Positions 10,082 to 23,158 of a stretch of DNA of 64,000 nt are shown in pieces. The notes under the pieces were generated by a model. That model was given only the letters and a program-made list of their open reading frames with translations. It searched no databases and had not been told where the DNA came from. The stretch comes from Parasponia andersonii. Lineage: Eukaryota > Streptophyta > Magnoliopsida > Rosales > Cannabaceae. Position 1 is the first letter of the stretch. Every line of letters starts with the position of its first letter. The position numbers and the translations under genes are program-made. The stretch covers positions 286,103 through 350,102 of the forward strand of contig JXTB01000238.1 of assembly GCA_002914805.1 (NCBI GenBank), read 5' to 3'.

Positions 10082-12596
10082 TGCCACGACTCAAATTTTG
10101 GGATAGTGGCCGAAGGAGAATTTCATTAGAATTAAAATTCTTTAATTTATAAAAAAAAAAAAGTTTAAAAAGTTGTAAATTTTTAAATCAATACCATAAT
10201 TAAAATATTTAGAATTCCAATAAGTGGACCTTTTTCACAGCTCATAGCCACCAATAAATATAGATTGAATAATTATTAGAAAGAAAAAAAATAAATTCAA
10301 ATAGTTTATCGAACATTATTATTCACACCTTAACATCAAGCTAGTATAGCATATATAGTTTACAGACATATTCATAGTATTTATAGTTTACAGACATATT
10401 CAAAGTAATATAATTCATTTATTTATTAAGACTTAAACACAAGTCTTAAATCCACACTCCTAGCATTACCAAGTCACGAACTACAAGTAAAAGATAGTTT
10501 CTCATTCCGTCTGTTGATCATCAATATCACACTAGACACCACCTGTGGAGAAAGTAGGGGAGTGAGCATAAAATACCCAGTAAGTTATCCAATTACTCTT
10601 TTTGGGAAAACCCTTTTTATAATTCTCAAAACATCTACATGATTAGTAGTATTTAAAAGCAATTTTATAAATATTAAGCATTCAAAACATATATAAAAAA
10701 CTATGCTAAAAACTAAAACCATCTAGATCAAAATATATAGAAAATCATAATCAAACAAGAATAATGCACATCACATAAATCAACACCTCATATGAGCTCT
10801 CATCATCTCGTCATGACTAGAACAACTTATACTACATATATTGAGTGCTCCTTGCCTGACATCCATCTCTAGAAACTGAAAGGACACCCATGTGTCTAAT
10901 TCTACTAAGCCGGAGGGGCACTAAATACTTACACCTACCGAGTAGAGATAGTCAGAAAAAAAAACCTCATGATACCTAAGATGACTCTCATGCATGATCA
11001 TATGAAATGTGCAATATGTAGAATCTCAAATAACCATATAGTGGTTTAACATTCTAAACGTATTCTAATTTTTAAATAGAAATCCATTTTGTACTCAAAA
11101 ATCCAAAAGTACTGCTCCTATGATTTAATCAAGTCCCAAGTTTAAAACTTGTACAAAATTATACGTAAAATATCTAAAGTAGTCCACAATGTTCTACAAG
11201 TTTATAATTCATTAAAATAATTATTCAACTAGCTTAATTTAATAAAATCATAAAATTTTATTTTTCAAAAAAATTCTAATTTTAATGAAAAATAATAGAA
11301 AAGAAGGAAATTGAACCCCCTACCTGAAAATAGTAATTATATTGAGTTGACAACACAAAAAAAGTCCTCTGTTCATCAACTGATTATTCAGACAGTCACT
11401 TTCAGATCCCAATACATTAACTTGAAAAAGTGAAATTTCCAAACGGAGCCTTAGATTAAGAAACGGGGTTACCATTAAATTCAAAATACCCAAAAATATT
11501 AAGTAAGACATAAAGTCTATCAAAAACGGGTTCCAGTGTAAAACTGGCCTATGGCATGCAAAAAGGTATAATTCACGAGTTATTTTCTCAATGTTCGTAT
11601 TACTTTACAAAATAGTGATATTTTATATCAAAATTTATATCCCGACCTCACTGAGTCCAAATTCAAAGTCAGAACTTAGTTTCGAGGTCCCTAGCATTAA
11701 ATAGGCTCAAAAATTCAAAAATTATAAAAATACCACATTTGAAAATAATTAGAACAATACTATTTTTTTTATATTGATAATTAACGCACTGCCAAACTCC
11801 ATTTCAACATTTCAAAATCATGAGATTTATTGTTTCAATATCCTTTTTCACATGATATAATTTTCTCGTACAAAATAGCTCAATTCCAAAATAATTATAA
11901 AAATACCACAAATTTTAATATTATTAAACTGCAACAATAACGAGTTTCTCACCGGAGCTGAGTTAGAAGTTGTGGGTGCTCAGAAATGAAAGATGGCATC
12001 GAAATGAGTTGAACGGCAGCAAAAATAAGTTGATCTGACGTTAGAGGAAGAAATTATAGGCGAAAAAGTATTTTGGTGGTGGTAAATTTGGGTGGCATTT
12101 TCTCTGGCAAGAAGAGGTGGTTCACGGTAGCAGCACCCGACATTTGTTGGTGGCTTTTGGTCATGGCGGGCAGGCACATCAGGACCGGCAGTTACTGGTG
12201 GCATGGCAGGTGAACAGTGACAAAGGTTGGTCTTTTCCATTTTTTGGCTCAAGACCTTTGGAGAAAAAGAACAAAAATTTTGCAGATTAATAGGCAATTT
12301 CTGAAACTGTATACAGTGGGACACATGTCAATCTCTAATTTGACCAAAAAATCTTCTTGAAATTCCATTTTAGCCATAAATTTTTTAAAAGATTCTTTCA
12401 ATTTAGTCCCTCCTTAATTATATTTTTGTTCCTAATTTGTAATTCCTTTTTCACTTTTACCCCAAATGCTCTTAGACTCAAATGTGTCTATGTTTATTTC
12501 AGATTTAATTAGTTAAATACCCAAAAATTTAAAATGACAAGTTTTCTATTAGAGCAAAAATTACACTTTTACCCTTATAAAATTTAGTATTTTACA
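10082..12596 (-). repeat. 3' LTR of Tekay-like copy A
   Basis: It aligns end to end with 16832-19344 (for example both begin with CACGACTCAAAT and end with ACCCTTAT.AAATTTAG..TTTACA). It lacks about 60 bp that the partner has around 17675-17750. Open frames inside (such as 11320-11523 and 11980-12324) are chance ORFs, not genes. Confidence 0.85.
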
Positions 12597-12608
12597 TCGC
12601 CTTCCTCT
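12597..12608 (-). promoter_or_regulatory. Polypurine tract of Tekay-like copy A
   Basis: The coding strand reads AAGAGGAAGGCGA immediately before the 3' LTR start TGTAAA. It is purine-rich and in the right place for plus-strand priming. Confidence 0.65.
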
Positions 12609-13126
12609 TAAAAGAATTTCATCACAAAATTCAAATATAGGGGTCAAAGTACAACTTAAAGTCGAAAGTTAAATAAATGAGGATATTTTTTATACATTTT
12701 TGTTTCTAGTTCTCAAGTGGCTTCATCTTCCTTATGGTATTATCAAAGAATCTTGACAAGTGGTATCTCTTTATTTCGAAGCACTTTAAGTTGTCTCCCT
12801 AGTATTCGGACTGGTTGTTTCTCATATGTTATATCTTCTTATAATGGTACTTCCACATACTAAATAAAATACAATGGGTTCGGCATATACTTTTTGAGCA
12901 TCAAGACCTAAAAGACATTATGCACTCGGTCCAATTGTGGTAGTAAATCCAAGCGACATGCTACGGGACCATTTCTAGTGGTAATCTTAAATGGTCTAAT
13001 ATATCTTAGAGCCAATTTGCCTTTAAGCCCAAATCTAGTCATCCCACGCCTTGGCGTTACTTTCAAGAATACTTGATCACCAACTTCGAACTCTACTTCA
13101 CATCTTCTTAGGTCAGTATTGCTTTT

Positions 13127-13384
13127 CTAATGACTCTGTATAACTTTAAGTCTTTCTTGAATCTTGTTAATTTTCTTTGTAGTTTCTTGTATCAGTTCTG
13201 GCCTAAGAGTAATATGCTCTTCTGTATCAGCCCAACACAAAGGTGATCTACATAGTCTCCCATATAATACCTCATATAGATCCATGCCAAGACTGGTATG
13301 GTAGCTGTTGTTGTAAGCAAATTCCACTAATGACAAGTGATTATCCCAAATTCCACCAAAATCCAGTATACAAAAGTGCAACAT
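13127..13384 (-). pseudogene. Integrase fragment of Tekay-like copy A
   Basis: An 85-residue open piece with the end of the integrase core and the GPY-side region: LVEFAYNNSYHTSLGMDLYE, EVLYGRLCRSPLCWADTEEH. It matches the same region of copy B (LVEFAYNNSYQTSVGV). Catalytic residues lie upstream in broken sequence. Confidence 0.8.
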
Positions 13385-14373
13385 GTCTTCTAGAATCTAA
13401 ATAGTCCTCTCAGATTGGTCATCTGACTGAGAATGGTGAGTAATACTAAGATTTAGTTATGTCCCTAAAGCTCTCTAGAACTTTAATGTAAATCTTGGGT
13501 TTCTACTAGATACTATGCTTAATGGCACTCTATGCAATCAAAAAATATTGTCAATGTCGAGACGACCAAGCTTGTTGAGCGAAAAATCTAATCGATATGA
13601 AATGAGCAATTTTTGTTGTACGATCAATACTCACCCAAAATACGTCGTTCTTTCTTTAAGTCATAAATAAACCCATTACAAAGTCTGTGATGATTTTTTC
13701 CCATTTCCACGCTGGTATGGGTAAGGGTTGTTGGATTCCAGCTAGTCTCTAGTGTTTGGCTTTGACTTGCTGACATGTCATGCACTTAACTACAAAAGTA
13801 GCTACATCATACTTCATATCTTTCCACCAATACTATCTCTTCAGATCATGATACATCTTTGTGTTACCAAGATGTACTGCAAACTTGGACTTATAAGTTT
13901 CAGTGAGAATGGTCTCTTTAAGATGAGGATCATTAACTACTACTAGCTTGTCTCTGAAAAGTATAAATCCTTCTCTATTTGTACTCTAATTTTACAATTG
14001 TTCACCATGTTCAAGTTGATTCTAGATCGCTCTCAACTCTTAGTCTTGCCATTGACTTTGCTACACAGTTTGGACCAGTACAGGTGTGACAACAACATTA
14101 CTAAGATAAGCAGCATTGTCAAACTCGAAGTATTATAAGTTATAATCATCAACTGCCACTAAGTTCTTCCAGTCCTGAAAAATAAGTACAGCTAATATAC
14201 CATGATTTTTTCTAGTTAAAGCATTAGCTATAATATTGGTCTTGCTAGGATGGTACTGTAGTTTGAAGTCATACTCTTCCACATACTTAACCCATCTTCT
14301 ATATCTCTATCACATTCTTTGGTCTTTCCCACTTTAGAATGGCTTCTACTTTAGTAGGATTGACTAAGATACC

Positions 14374-14559
14374 TTATTGAGAAATTACAAGCCCCAAGAA
14401 TTTAACTTCTGGTATCCAAAAGCCATATTTTGATTGCTTGACATATAAATGTTGACTTCTCAAAACTTCAAGCACTATCCTCAAATGTTTGGCATGATCT
14501 TCTTGAGTCTTGGAATACTCCAGGATATCATCAATAAAAACAAACAGACAATAATCCAA
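14374..14559 (-). pseudogene. Reverse transcriptase palm fragment of Tekay-like copy A
   Basis: A 61-residue piece with the catalytic box as FIDDILEYSK (both Asp present), then DHAKHLRIVLEVLR and KFLGLVISQ. The flanking sequence is broken by stops. Confidence 0.8.
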
Positions 14560-15286
14560 GTACGACCTGAAAGTCCATTCATAAGGTCCATAAAAACTGT
14601 AGGTGCATTCATCAAACTAAAAGGCATTACCGGAAACTCTAAGTGACTAGTGATAATATTGTTATCGGTATATCCTCCTCTCTTATCTTCAACTGGTAAT
14701 AATCTGACCTCAAGTTAATCTTGGAGAAGAATCCTGAACCACTATATTGATCAAACAACTCGTCAATCCTTGGCAAATGATACTTGTTCCTTACTATCAA
14801 CTAGTTTAACTTCCTGTAATCTATACAAAACCTTAAAGTATTGTCAGCTTTCTTGGTGAACAAAATAGGAGCACCCTAAGGAGAAGTACTACTTCGAATA
14901 AAACCTTTGGATATCAAATCATTCTACTGTTCTCTCAATTCGTTCATCTCTCCAAGAGCTATGTAGTAGGCTGGAATTAAAACTGGCTGAGCCCTAGGAA
15001 TAAGGTCAATACAAAACTTGATCTCCTTATCTGGTAGCCTTGGTAAATCCTCTAGAAATACCTTTGGATATTCACTCACCATTGATATTCATAGGTCTTG
15101 ATCATCAGTTCTCATCTCACCATCAATGATAAACAAGTTCCCATAACACTCAAGTCTCTTCCTACCACCCAAATAGGCTTTTAGAACAGAACTTGGTTTC
15201 AATGAATTCATTCGAGCTTGATATATTATAGGTTGTCCATCATCCAAGAAAAAAGTGACTCGTTTATCATAAAAATTGACAATAGC

Positions 15287-15568
15287 TCAATATTTGGATA
15301 ACAAATTCATACCGAGTATTACATTATATTGTTTCATTGGCAACACAATTAAATCAGTAATTAATTCTTTACCATCAATCACCACACAATAAGATTTACA
15401 CACACTAGACACATCAGCTACTCCACCCATAGGTGTTCCCAACATCAAAACATAATCCAATTCAGAAAATTCTAACCTTAAAAGTTGAGTGAATAACAAG
15501 GATATGAATGAATGAGATGCACCAATATCAAACAAAACATGTGCCCAAGAGTGTGAAATAAGAACCAT
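15287..15568 (-). pseudogene. Aspartic protease fragment of Tekay-like copy A
   Basis: A 93-residue piece with the active site as LFDIGASHSFIS, where the expected Thr of DTG is Ile. It then runs through VILGMNLLSKY, matching the family's GMDWLSKY. The active-site change alone should inactivate it. Confidence 0.8.
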
Positions 15569-16813
15569 ACTGTCAACAACACATTGGCCAATGTGTTCAT
15601 TTGCACCATTGGTTCTAGAAATTACATAAGCTTGGCTAGTGACTTTTTATTTTCCCTTATTACCTCTTCTTTATCCAAGATGACTGCTACTAGATCTTAG
15701 GCCACTGTTACTATATCCACGCCCTCCTTGACTCCTTAAAGCTTGAGAATTTTGGAAATTCTGAGTGTAACCCCGGGGGCAGTATTAGTGTTGGTAAGGT
15801 GATAGAGATGAAAAAGCTTGGGAAACACTCTGAGATGGTTGAGACCTAGCTTGAGGGTTCTAGTGAGGTGCTGAACTAGAATAACTTCTAGGGGATCCTC
15901 TCTAAGAAAGAGGGGAATTCTGTAGATGTTTCTAGGCACTCATTCCTCTTATAGCTCTACTAACCACAGTGAAAACATGTATAGGGACTATATCTCCCTT
16001 TACCTAATGAACCACTGCTAGTATAGCTTTCGCTATTTGGTGAACATTGGGCAGACTATTGTCCTTGGCTCATCTTGTTTATTTTTCTATCATTGCTTTT
16101 ATTCTTTCTTGCACCCTGCTCTTTTTCTACGGCTTCAGCTTATTGGGAAACTAACATTACTTCAAAGAGTGTGGCAACTAAGGGCAAGGCTTGCTAATTC
16201 TATGAACTCTATCACATATTGGTTCAGAGTTCTATTTCCCTGAGTAAGTCTCCTAAAATGACCAAGCACTTCAACTTGTTAATCATCATTTGCATAATAT
16301 GCCTTGAAAAGTCTCTCCACGTTACGCCTTCGACATTCTGCAAATCCTCAATAGTCTCGCAACAATGGATAGCATTTCCTATCAAACGAGATATAGCAAA
16401 CATAGCCCAGAACTATCAAGGAGTACCAAATGTCCGAAAGTGTCATGTCATCTCACGCAACTATGCGTTGGCGACTAGTAAGTCTGAGGTTCCATCAATT
16501 ATCTAGGCTGAAAGTGTTTAAACTTTTGAAGATGGTCAGCTTGATGGGTTGATGCCCTTGCTGTGGTTGAGGTTGAAGCTGATAGTTAGGATCTTGCATC
16601 CCAAAGCATGTCACATTGCTTCGAAAGATAAGTTAAAGTCTTGTGGAACTGAAGGGGGCTCGACACCAAGTTGGTGCCTCAGAGCTCTCCTAGGAGGCAT
16701 TTTTGAAAGTCTGAAATGAGATGCCAAACTATTAGTGATGTAATGATGCATATCGTCATAAAAATAATTTCAATCCAGTTTAATGGCGTTGTCTGGGGCA
16801 TTTAAATCTCCGA

Positions 16814-16824
16814 CTTTGATACCA
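16814..16824 (-). promoter_or_regulatory. Primer binding site of Tekay-like copy A
   Basis: The coding strand reads TGGTATCAAAG a few bases inside the LTR end. The usual initiator-Met tRNA PBS is TGGTATCAGAG, so one base has changed. Confidence 0.75.
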
Positions 16825-16831
16825 TAATTTC

Positions 16832-19344
16832 TTTCACGACTCAAATCCTAAGGCAGTGGTAGAAGGGGAATTTCGTTAGACTTGGAAATTCCTTAATTTA
16901 TAAAGAAAAGGTTTAAAAGAGTTTCAAATTTTTAAATCAACATGATAATTAAAATATTTCGAATTCCAACCAGTGAACCTTTCCCACAATTCATAATCAC
17001 AAATATATATAGACTGAATAACTATTAGAAACAAAAAAAAATTCAAATAGTTAATCGAGCATTATCATTCACACCTCAACATCAAGTAAGTATGCCATAT
17101 ATAGTTTACAGACAAATTCAAAGTAGTATAATCCATTTATTTAACAAGACTTAGACACAAGTCTTAAATCCACACTCTTAGTATTACCAAGTCACAAACT
17201 ACAAGTAAAAGATAGTCTCTTAATCTACTTATTGATCGTCAATATTACACTAGACACTATCTGTAGAGAAAGTAAAGGGTGAACATAAAATGCCCAATAG
17301 GTTACCCAATTACCCTTTTTGGAAAAAGCATTTTTTTTTTATAATTCTCAAAACATCTGCATAGTTAGTAGTACTGAAAAGTATTTTTTAAAAAATATAA
17401 AGCATTCAAAACATATATAGAAAACCATACTAAAATCCAAAACCAGTAATTCAGGTCAAAACATAAAAAAAAATCATAATAAAAGAAGCATAATGCATAT
17501 CACATAAATTAACACCTCACATGAGCTCTCACCATCTCATCACGACTAGAGCAACTTATACTATATGTATTGAGTGCTCCCTGCCTGATATTTATCTTTG
17601 GAAACCAGAGGGATACCCGTGTGTCTAATCTTACTGAGCCAGAAAGGCACTAAATACCTACACCTACCGAGTGGCGATAGTCAAAAGACAAGCCCCGTGG
17701 GCTTACGAGCTCTCACCAAGGACGGGTGTACTAGTCCACCTACTAGAATACCGTGATGCCTAAGATGACTCTCATACATGATCATATGAAATATATAATA
17801 TGTGGAGTCTCAAACAATCATGTAGTGGTTTAACATTCTAGGCGTACTCTGATTTTTAAATAGAAATCTATTTTGTACTTAAAATTCCAAAAGTATAGTT
17901 CCTATGGTTTAACCAAATCCCAAATTTAAAACTTGTATAAAATTATACGTAAAATATCTAGAGCAATCCATAATATTTTACAAGTTCACAGTTCATTCAA
18001 ATAATTTAATTTAATAAAATCATGAAATTTCATTTTTCAAAATAAATTCCAATTTTAATGAAAAATAATAGGAAAAAAAAAAGAAATTTAATCTCTTACC
18101 TCGAAATAGTAATTATGCTAAGTTAATGACGCTAAAAAAGTTCTTTGTTGATCAACTGATTATTCAGACGGTCGTTTTCAAATCCCGACATGTTTACTTG
18201 AAAATGTGAAATTTCTGTACGGAGCATCAGATTGAGAAATGAAGGTCACCACTGAATTTAGAACACCCAAAAATATTGTATTAGATATAAAGTTTATCGA
18301 AAACGGGTTCTAGTACAGAACCAGTTCGTGGCACAAAAAACGGTATAATTCACGAGCTATTTTCTTGATTTTCGTGTTACTTTAAAAAATAGTGATATTT
18401 TATATCAAAATTCATCCCCCAATCTCATTGAGTCAAAATTCGAAGTCAGAACTTAGTTTTGAGATCCCAAACATTAAATGAGCCCAAAAATCTGAAAATT
18501 ATAAAAAAAACCACATTTAAAAATAATGAGAAAAATACCATTTTTCATATCAACATTTCAACATCATGAGATTTATTATTTCAATCTTCTCTTTCAAATG
18601 GTATAATTTTCTCTAGAAAAATAACACAATTATAAAATAATTAGGAAAATATCACAAAATTTAATATTATTAAATTTTTACAGTAACAAGTTTCTCACCG
18701 GAGCTAAGTTAGAAGTCGTGGGTGGTTGGAAATGAAAGCTGGCATCGAGACGAGTTGAACGACAGCGACGGCGAGTTGATCGGACGTTGGAGGAAGAAAC
18801 GGAGGGCGAAAAACTTTTCCAATGGCGGTGACTTTGGGTGGCTTTTTCTCCAGCAAAAAGCGGTGGTTCATGGCAGTAGCATCCAGTGCTAGTTCGTCAA
18901 CGACTTCCGGTCGGGGTAGGAAAATGCGTCTGACATGGTGGCGGTTGGTGGCGCGATGAGTGAACAGTGACAGAGGTTGGTTTTTTTCGTTTTTTGACTG
19001 GGGACCTTTGGGAAAAAAGAAGAAAAATTTGGAGGATCAATAGGCAATTTCTGAAACTATAGATAGTGGGACACATGTCAGTCTTTGGTTTGACCGAAAA
19101 ATCTTCTTAAAATTCAACTTTGGCCACAAATTTTTAAAAATTCTTTTACTTTAGTTCCTCCTTAATTATATTTTTGTCCCCAGTTTGTAATTCTTTTTTC
19201 ACTTTTGCCTCAAATGCACTTAGACTCAAATATGTCCACATTCATTTCAGATTTAATTAATTAAATACTCAAAAATTCAAAATTACAAGTTTGCCATTTG
19301 ACTAAAAATTACACTTTTACCCTTATGAAATTTAGGAGTTTACA
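16832..19344 (-). repeat. 5' LTR of Tekay-like copy A
   Basis: The partner of 10082-12596. On the coding strand it starts TGTAAAC and ends near GTCGTGAAA beside the PBS. Many substitutions and small indels separate the two LTRs (I judge by eye roughly 15-20 percent), so the insertion is old. Confidence 0.85.
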
Positions 19345-19818
19345 AAGCCATTTAGGAAAAAATATTCACAACAGTGCTATTTCGAAAATAAGATTCGATT
19401 TGCTTTATTTTTATTTTTATTTTAAATAATGAATAGTTTTCAAACAACTTTTATTTTTAGTAGAGCTGTGAATCAGTAATTATTTACTTTGCCTTCCGCG
19501 AGTATACTCACGTAAGCCAAGTGCATGGCTTATGGTTGTATGATTAACAAAATATCATTTAATAAGAACGAAATAAAACACAACAAAAGTGATACCGAAT
19601 ACATCTAGTATTCCATGTCCAAATAAATATCACTTCATTTAAGCGTTCAAATTTTCTTTCGTTGAAAAAAAAACTTAAAAATTTCCCAATCACTTTTTTA
19701 ACTTCGGCAAAATTTCATTTAAAATATGAGTATAAAATGATAATAATTGGTTTGAAATGAATAGAGATCATACAAGAAAATTTCCCAATCACTTTTGTTT
19801 TGCTGTTTCAAAAATTTC
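19345..19818. other. Short spacer between two Tekay-like elements
   Basis: AT-rich sequence with no reading frame or recognised repeat. It may be the original host target region of both insertions. Confidence 0.5.
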
Positions 19819-20367
19819 TGTCACGACCCAAAACCTGGACTAGTGGTAGAAGGAGAATTTCACAAAGATGGAAAATTCCTTAATTTATTTGAAAAGTGTC
19901 AAAAGTTCTAGTTTTTATAAAAATGGTCCATTTAAATAAAATAATTAGAATTCCATTTCGTGAACCACTCCCACAGTTCGTATACATCATCAAACATAGA
20001 TTGAATAATTATTTAAAAACGTGAAATCAAGGATAAAACCCAGCATCATCATCATCCACTAAAAAGTCAAACATCAGAATAACATACAAAAGTTTGCAGA
20101 CAAAATAGAAAGCAATAATCTTGGTTCAATGCTAATATAAAACCCAAATAGTCCAAAGACTATGATAACAAACTCCTAGCATTACCAAGAGACGAACTGA
20201 AATCCAGATGATCTCTTACTCCTATTAATCACCAAGATCGCACTGGACACTACCTGAGGAGGAAGGTAGGGGGGTTGAGCATAAAAGACTCAGTAGAAAA
20301 AATAATTACCTCGATCGAAAATATTTTAGTGATGCAGAATTCCTGCGTAGTTGGTTTAGTCCAAAAC

Positions 20368-20398
<31 letters not shown>

Positions 20399-20639
20399 GG
20401 TTGCCAATCCAATAGGTATTTTTTTCTTTACCTCTGGGTAGGTATTTCTTTTTTAGCCGTTGGATCACTATCTAATGGTGATCCAATGGCTATAATGAAG
20501 TGCATGAAAAGACGTGCATCATTAATACTCTTTCTCTCTCTTATTTTTTACAATAAAAAAATATGCATGCTAAATTTTCATTAGCCAAATTGATACCTAT
20601 GCATAGGTAAAAAAAAAAATACCTATTGGATTGGTGCCC
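20399..20639 (+). mobile_element. MITE copy 1 in a (TA)n tract, Micron-like
   Basis: The 241-bp element has terminal inverted repeats: left GGTTGCCAATCCAATAGGTA, right end reverse-complement GGGCACCAATCCAATAGGTA (17 of 20 match). Inside is a strong hairpin, TAGCCGTTGGATCACTA against TGGTGATCCAATGGCTA (about 20440-20495). It has no coding capacity. It is flanked on both sides by (TA)n, and the matching site in the other LTR (27117-27135) has only a short TA run, so this is a true insertion after the LTRs were made. TA-microsatellite insertion is the habit of Micron MITEs in rice; whether this is the same family is unknown. Confidence 0.8.
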
Positions 20640-20907
20640 ATATATATATAATCCAAACTAAAAATCCATATATGTATATATAAAGTAGAGTAATCAAAAC
20701 CATTCAATTAATATGCACATGACACAAATCAACCCATACCTATGAGCTCACATCCTCTCATCTGTAGAAACCCAGGATGACAGTACTAAGTGTACCTAAC
20801 AGCCTACCTGATACCTAAGCTCATACCCGGAGGGGACACCCATGTGTCGCCTACCAAACCTGGAGTAGTAACCGAATTGCCTACATCTGCCAAATGGGGA
20901 GGTAATC

Positions 20908-21806
20908 NNNNNNNNNNNNNNNNNNNNNNNNNNNNNNNNNNNNNNNNNNNNNNNNNNNNNNNNNNNNNNNNNNNNNNNNNNNNNNNNNNNNNNNNNNNNN
21001 NNNNNNNNNNNNNNNNNNNNNNNNNNNNNNNNNNNNNNNNNNNNNNNNNNNNNNNNNNNNNNNNNNNNNNNNNNNNNNNNNNNNNNNNNNNNNNNNNNNN
21101 NNNNNNNNNNNNNNNNNNNNNNNNNNNNNNNNNNNNNNNNNNNNNNNNNNNNNNNNNNNNNNNNNNNNNNNNNNNNNNNNNNNNNNNNNNNNNNNNNNNN
21201 NNNNNNNNNNNNNNNNNNNNNNNNNNNNNNNNNNNNNNNNNNNNNNNNNNNNNNNNNNNNNNNNNNNNNNNNNNNNNNNNNNNNNNNNNNNNNNNNNNNN
21301 NNNNNNNNNNNNNNNNNNNNNNNNNNNNNNNNNNNNNNNNNNNNNNNNNNNNNNNNNNNNNNNNNNNNNNNNNNNNNNNNNNNNNNNNNNNNNNNNNNNN
21401 NNNNNNNNNNNNNNNNNNNNNNNNNNNNNNNNNNNNNNNNNNNNNNNNNNNNNNNNNNNNNNNNNNNNNNNNNNNNNNNNNNNNNNNNNNNNNNNNNNNN
21501 NNNNNNNNNNNNNNNNNNNNNNNNNNNNNNNNNNNNNNNNNNNNNNNNNNNNNNNNNNNNNNNNNNNNNNNNNNNNNNNNNNNNNNNNNNNNNNNNNNNN
21601 NNNNNNNNNNNNNNNNNNNNNNNNNNNNNNNNNNNNNNNNNNNNNNNNNNNNNNNNNNNNNNNNNNNNNNNNNNNNNNNNNNNNNNNNNNNNNNNNNNNN
21701 NNNNNNNNNNNNNNNNNNNNNNNNNNNNNNNNNNNNNNNNNNNNNNNNNNNNNNNNNNNNNNNNNNNNNNNNNNNNNNNNNNNNNNNNNNNNNNNNNNNN
21801 NNNNNN
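20908..21806. other. Assembly gap (899 N)
   Basis: It lies in the 3' LTR of copy B. From the sister LTR (27390-28639 to the LTR end) at least 1250 bp plus the polypurine tract should be here, so the N count understates the gap. Translations across it are meaningless. Confidence 0.95.
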
Positions 21807-21821
21807 AAGTCAAGGTTTACA

Positions 21822-22142
21822 TCACAATACAACTTCTAACTGAAAGTTAAACAAATGAGAGTACTTCTCGTACATCTCTGTCTCGAGTTCCCAAGTAGCC
21901 TTGTCTTCCTTGTGATGTTCCCAAAGCACCTTGACAAGTGGAATCTCTCTATTGTGAAGCACCCTTAACTCTCTAGCCAACAAACAAACAGGCTGCTCTT
22001 TGTAGGACACATCTTCTTGGATCGGTACATGCACATACTGAATAACATGAGATGGGTCCGGCGTGTACTTCATCAACATCGACATGTGAAACATATTATG
22101 CACATGACCTAATTGTGCAGGTAGATTCAAGCGATACACCAC
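21822..22142 (-). pseudogene. Copy B pol C-terminus with chromodomain-like end
   Basis: A 106-residue open piece: LNLPAQLGHVHNMFHMSMLMKY is the family LP..L..VHNVFHVS motif (landmarks VHNMFHMSML). It then has LVKVLWEHHKEDKATWELE, which matches the VxW..H....ATWE core of the Tekay-type chromodomain, ending YEKYSHLFNF. The chromodomain is thought to guide integration to heterochromatin. It is cut off from integrase by breaks around 22150-22310. Confidence 0.75.
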
Positions 22143-22312
22143 TGGTCCAATCCTCTCAGTGATCTCAAAGGGACCAATATACCTTAGAGCAAGCTTACCC
22201 TTAACTCCAAATCTTGTAACACCTCACTTGGAGCCACTTTCAAGAATACGAAATCACCAGTATCGAACTCTACCTTATGCCTCTTCGGGTCAGCGTAACT
22301 TTTCTGGCGACT

Positions 22313-23158
22313 CTAAATCTCTTTGAGTCTTTCTTGGATATCTTTGATCGTCTGAATAGTCTCTTCAATTAGCTTAGGTCCAAGAATAACATGCTCTTCG
22401 GGTTCTGCCCAACATAAAGGCGATCTAAACGGCGTCCCATATAACACTTCATATGGAGCCACACCCACACTGGTCTGGTAACTGTTATTATAAGCAAATT
22501 CCACCAAAGGAAGATAATCATCCCAGTTCCCACCAAAATCTAGTATGAAACAACATAGCATGTCCTCAAGAATCTGAATGGTCCTTTCAGACTGATCGTC
22601 TGTCTCAGGATGGTGAGCTGTACTAATATTCAATTGCGTACCAAACGTTTTTTGCAAGGCTTTCCAAGACTTAGAAGTGAACCTTGGATCTCTGTTAGAT
22701 ACTATACTTGAAGGTACACCATGCAAGCGTATGATGTTCTCCACATACAGTCTATTGAGCTTAGTAAGTGAGTAATCCATCCGGATTGGTATAAAGTGAG
22801 CACTCTTCCTTAATCGATCGACTATCATTCAAACTGCGTCGTTCTTCCTCAAGGTCTTTCGCAAACTAGTCACGAAGTCTATCGTGATCTTGTCCCACTT
22901 CCATTCCGGAATTGGCAACGGCTGAAGTAATCCAGATGGCCTCTGGTGTTCAGCCTTGACTTGCTGACAAGTCAAACACTTAGCCACAAAATTAGCTACA
23001 TCCTTCTTCATACCTTTCCACCAATACTGCTGCTTCAAGTCCCGGTACATCTTGGTACTACCTGGATGTACTGCGAATCTTGATTTATGAGCCTCTGTTA
23101 GAATGGTTTCTCGAATATTAGGGTCATTAGCTACAGCTAACTTCCCACTGAAAAGCAA
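22313..23158 (-). pseudogene. Copy B integrase
   Basis: Two in-frame pieces separated only by a TGA at 22829-22831 (Trp expected). The zinc domain has H in AHKSRF, H in VHPGSTKM and CLTCQQVK. The core has D in ITIDFVTSL. The second acidic motif reads IVSNRDPRFTS where SDRD is usual, and the third DDQSERTIQ with Glu present. The Asp-to-Asn change plus the stop imply an inactive enzyme. The end (EVLYGTPFRSPLCW) matches copy A. Confidence 0.85.

Larger units (their letters stand above)
12640..16813 (-). pseudogene. gag-pol remains of Tekay-like copy A
   Basis: Minus-strand order: gag remnants (16500-15950), protease (15568-15287), RT (about 15060-14360), RNase H (about 14340-13980), integrase (about 13950-13100) and a C-terminal region (13100-12650). 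The frame breaks every 100-300 bases with stops and indels. Sequence order and motifs match copy B, which is better kept. No product is possible. Confidence 0.85.
10082..19344 (-). mobile_element. Ty3/gypsy chromovirus, Del/Tekay-like copy A, heavily decayed
   Basis: Direct repeats of about 2.5 kb (10082-12596 and 16832-19344) bracket a 4.2-kb interior with gag, protease, RT, RNase H and integrase remains in minus-strand order. The long LTRs, initiator-Met type PBS and domain order fit the Del/Tekay clade. No intact catalytic domain remains. Flanks AAACT (10077-10081) and AAGCC (19345-19349) differ at two positions, both transitions, and may be a worn target-site duplication. Confidence 0.85.
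19819..21806 (-). repeat. 3' LTR of Tekay-like copy B, part unsequenced, with a MITE inside
   Basis: 19819-20907 aligns with 26571-27389, except for a ~240-bp insertion at 20399-20639. The remainder, the polypurine tract and the LTR end fall in the N run 20908-21806. The true inner end is therefore unknown. Confidence 0.8.

Noticed and set aside
11320-12324. Minus-strand ORFs in the copy A LTR
   Set aside because: The sister LTR (16832-19344) does not keep these frames, so they are not coding.
20790-21839. Long open frames of 310-349 residues
   Set aside because: They consist almost entirely of N; the gap has no stops by construction.
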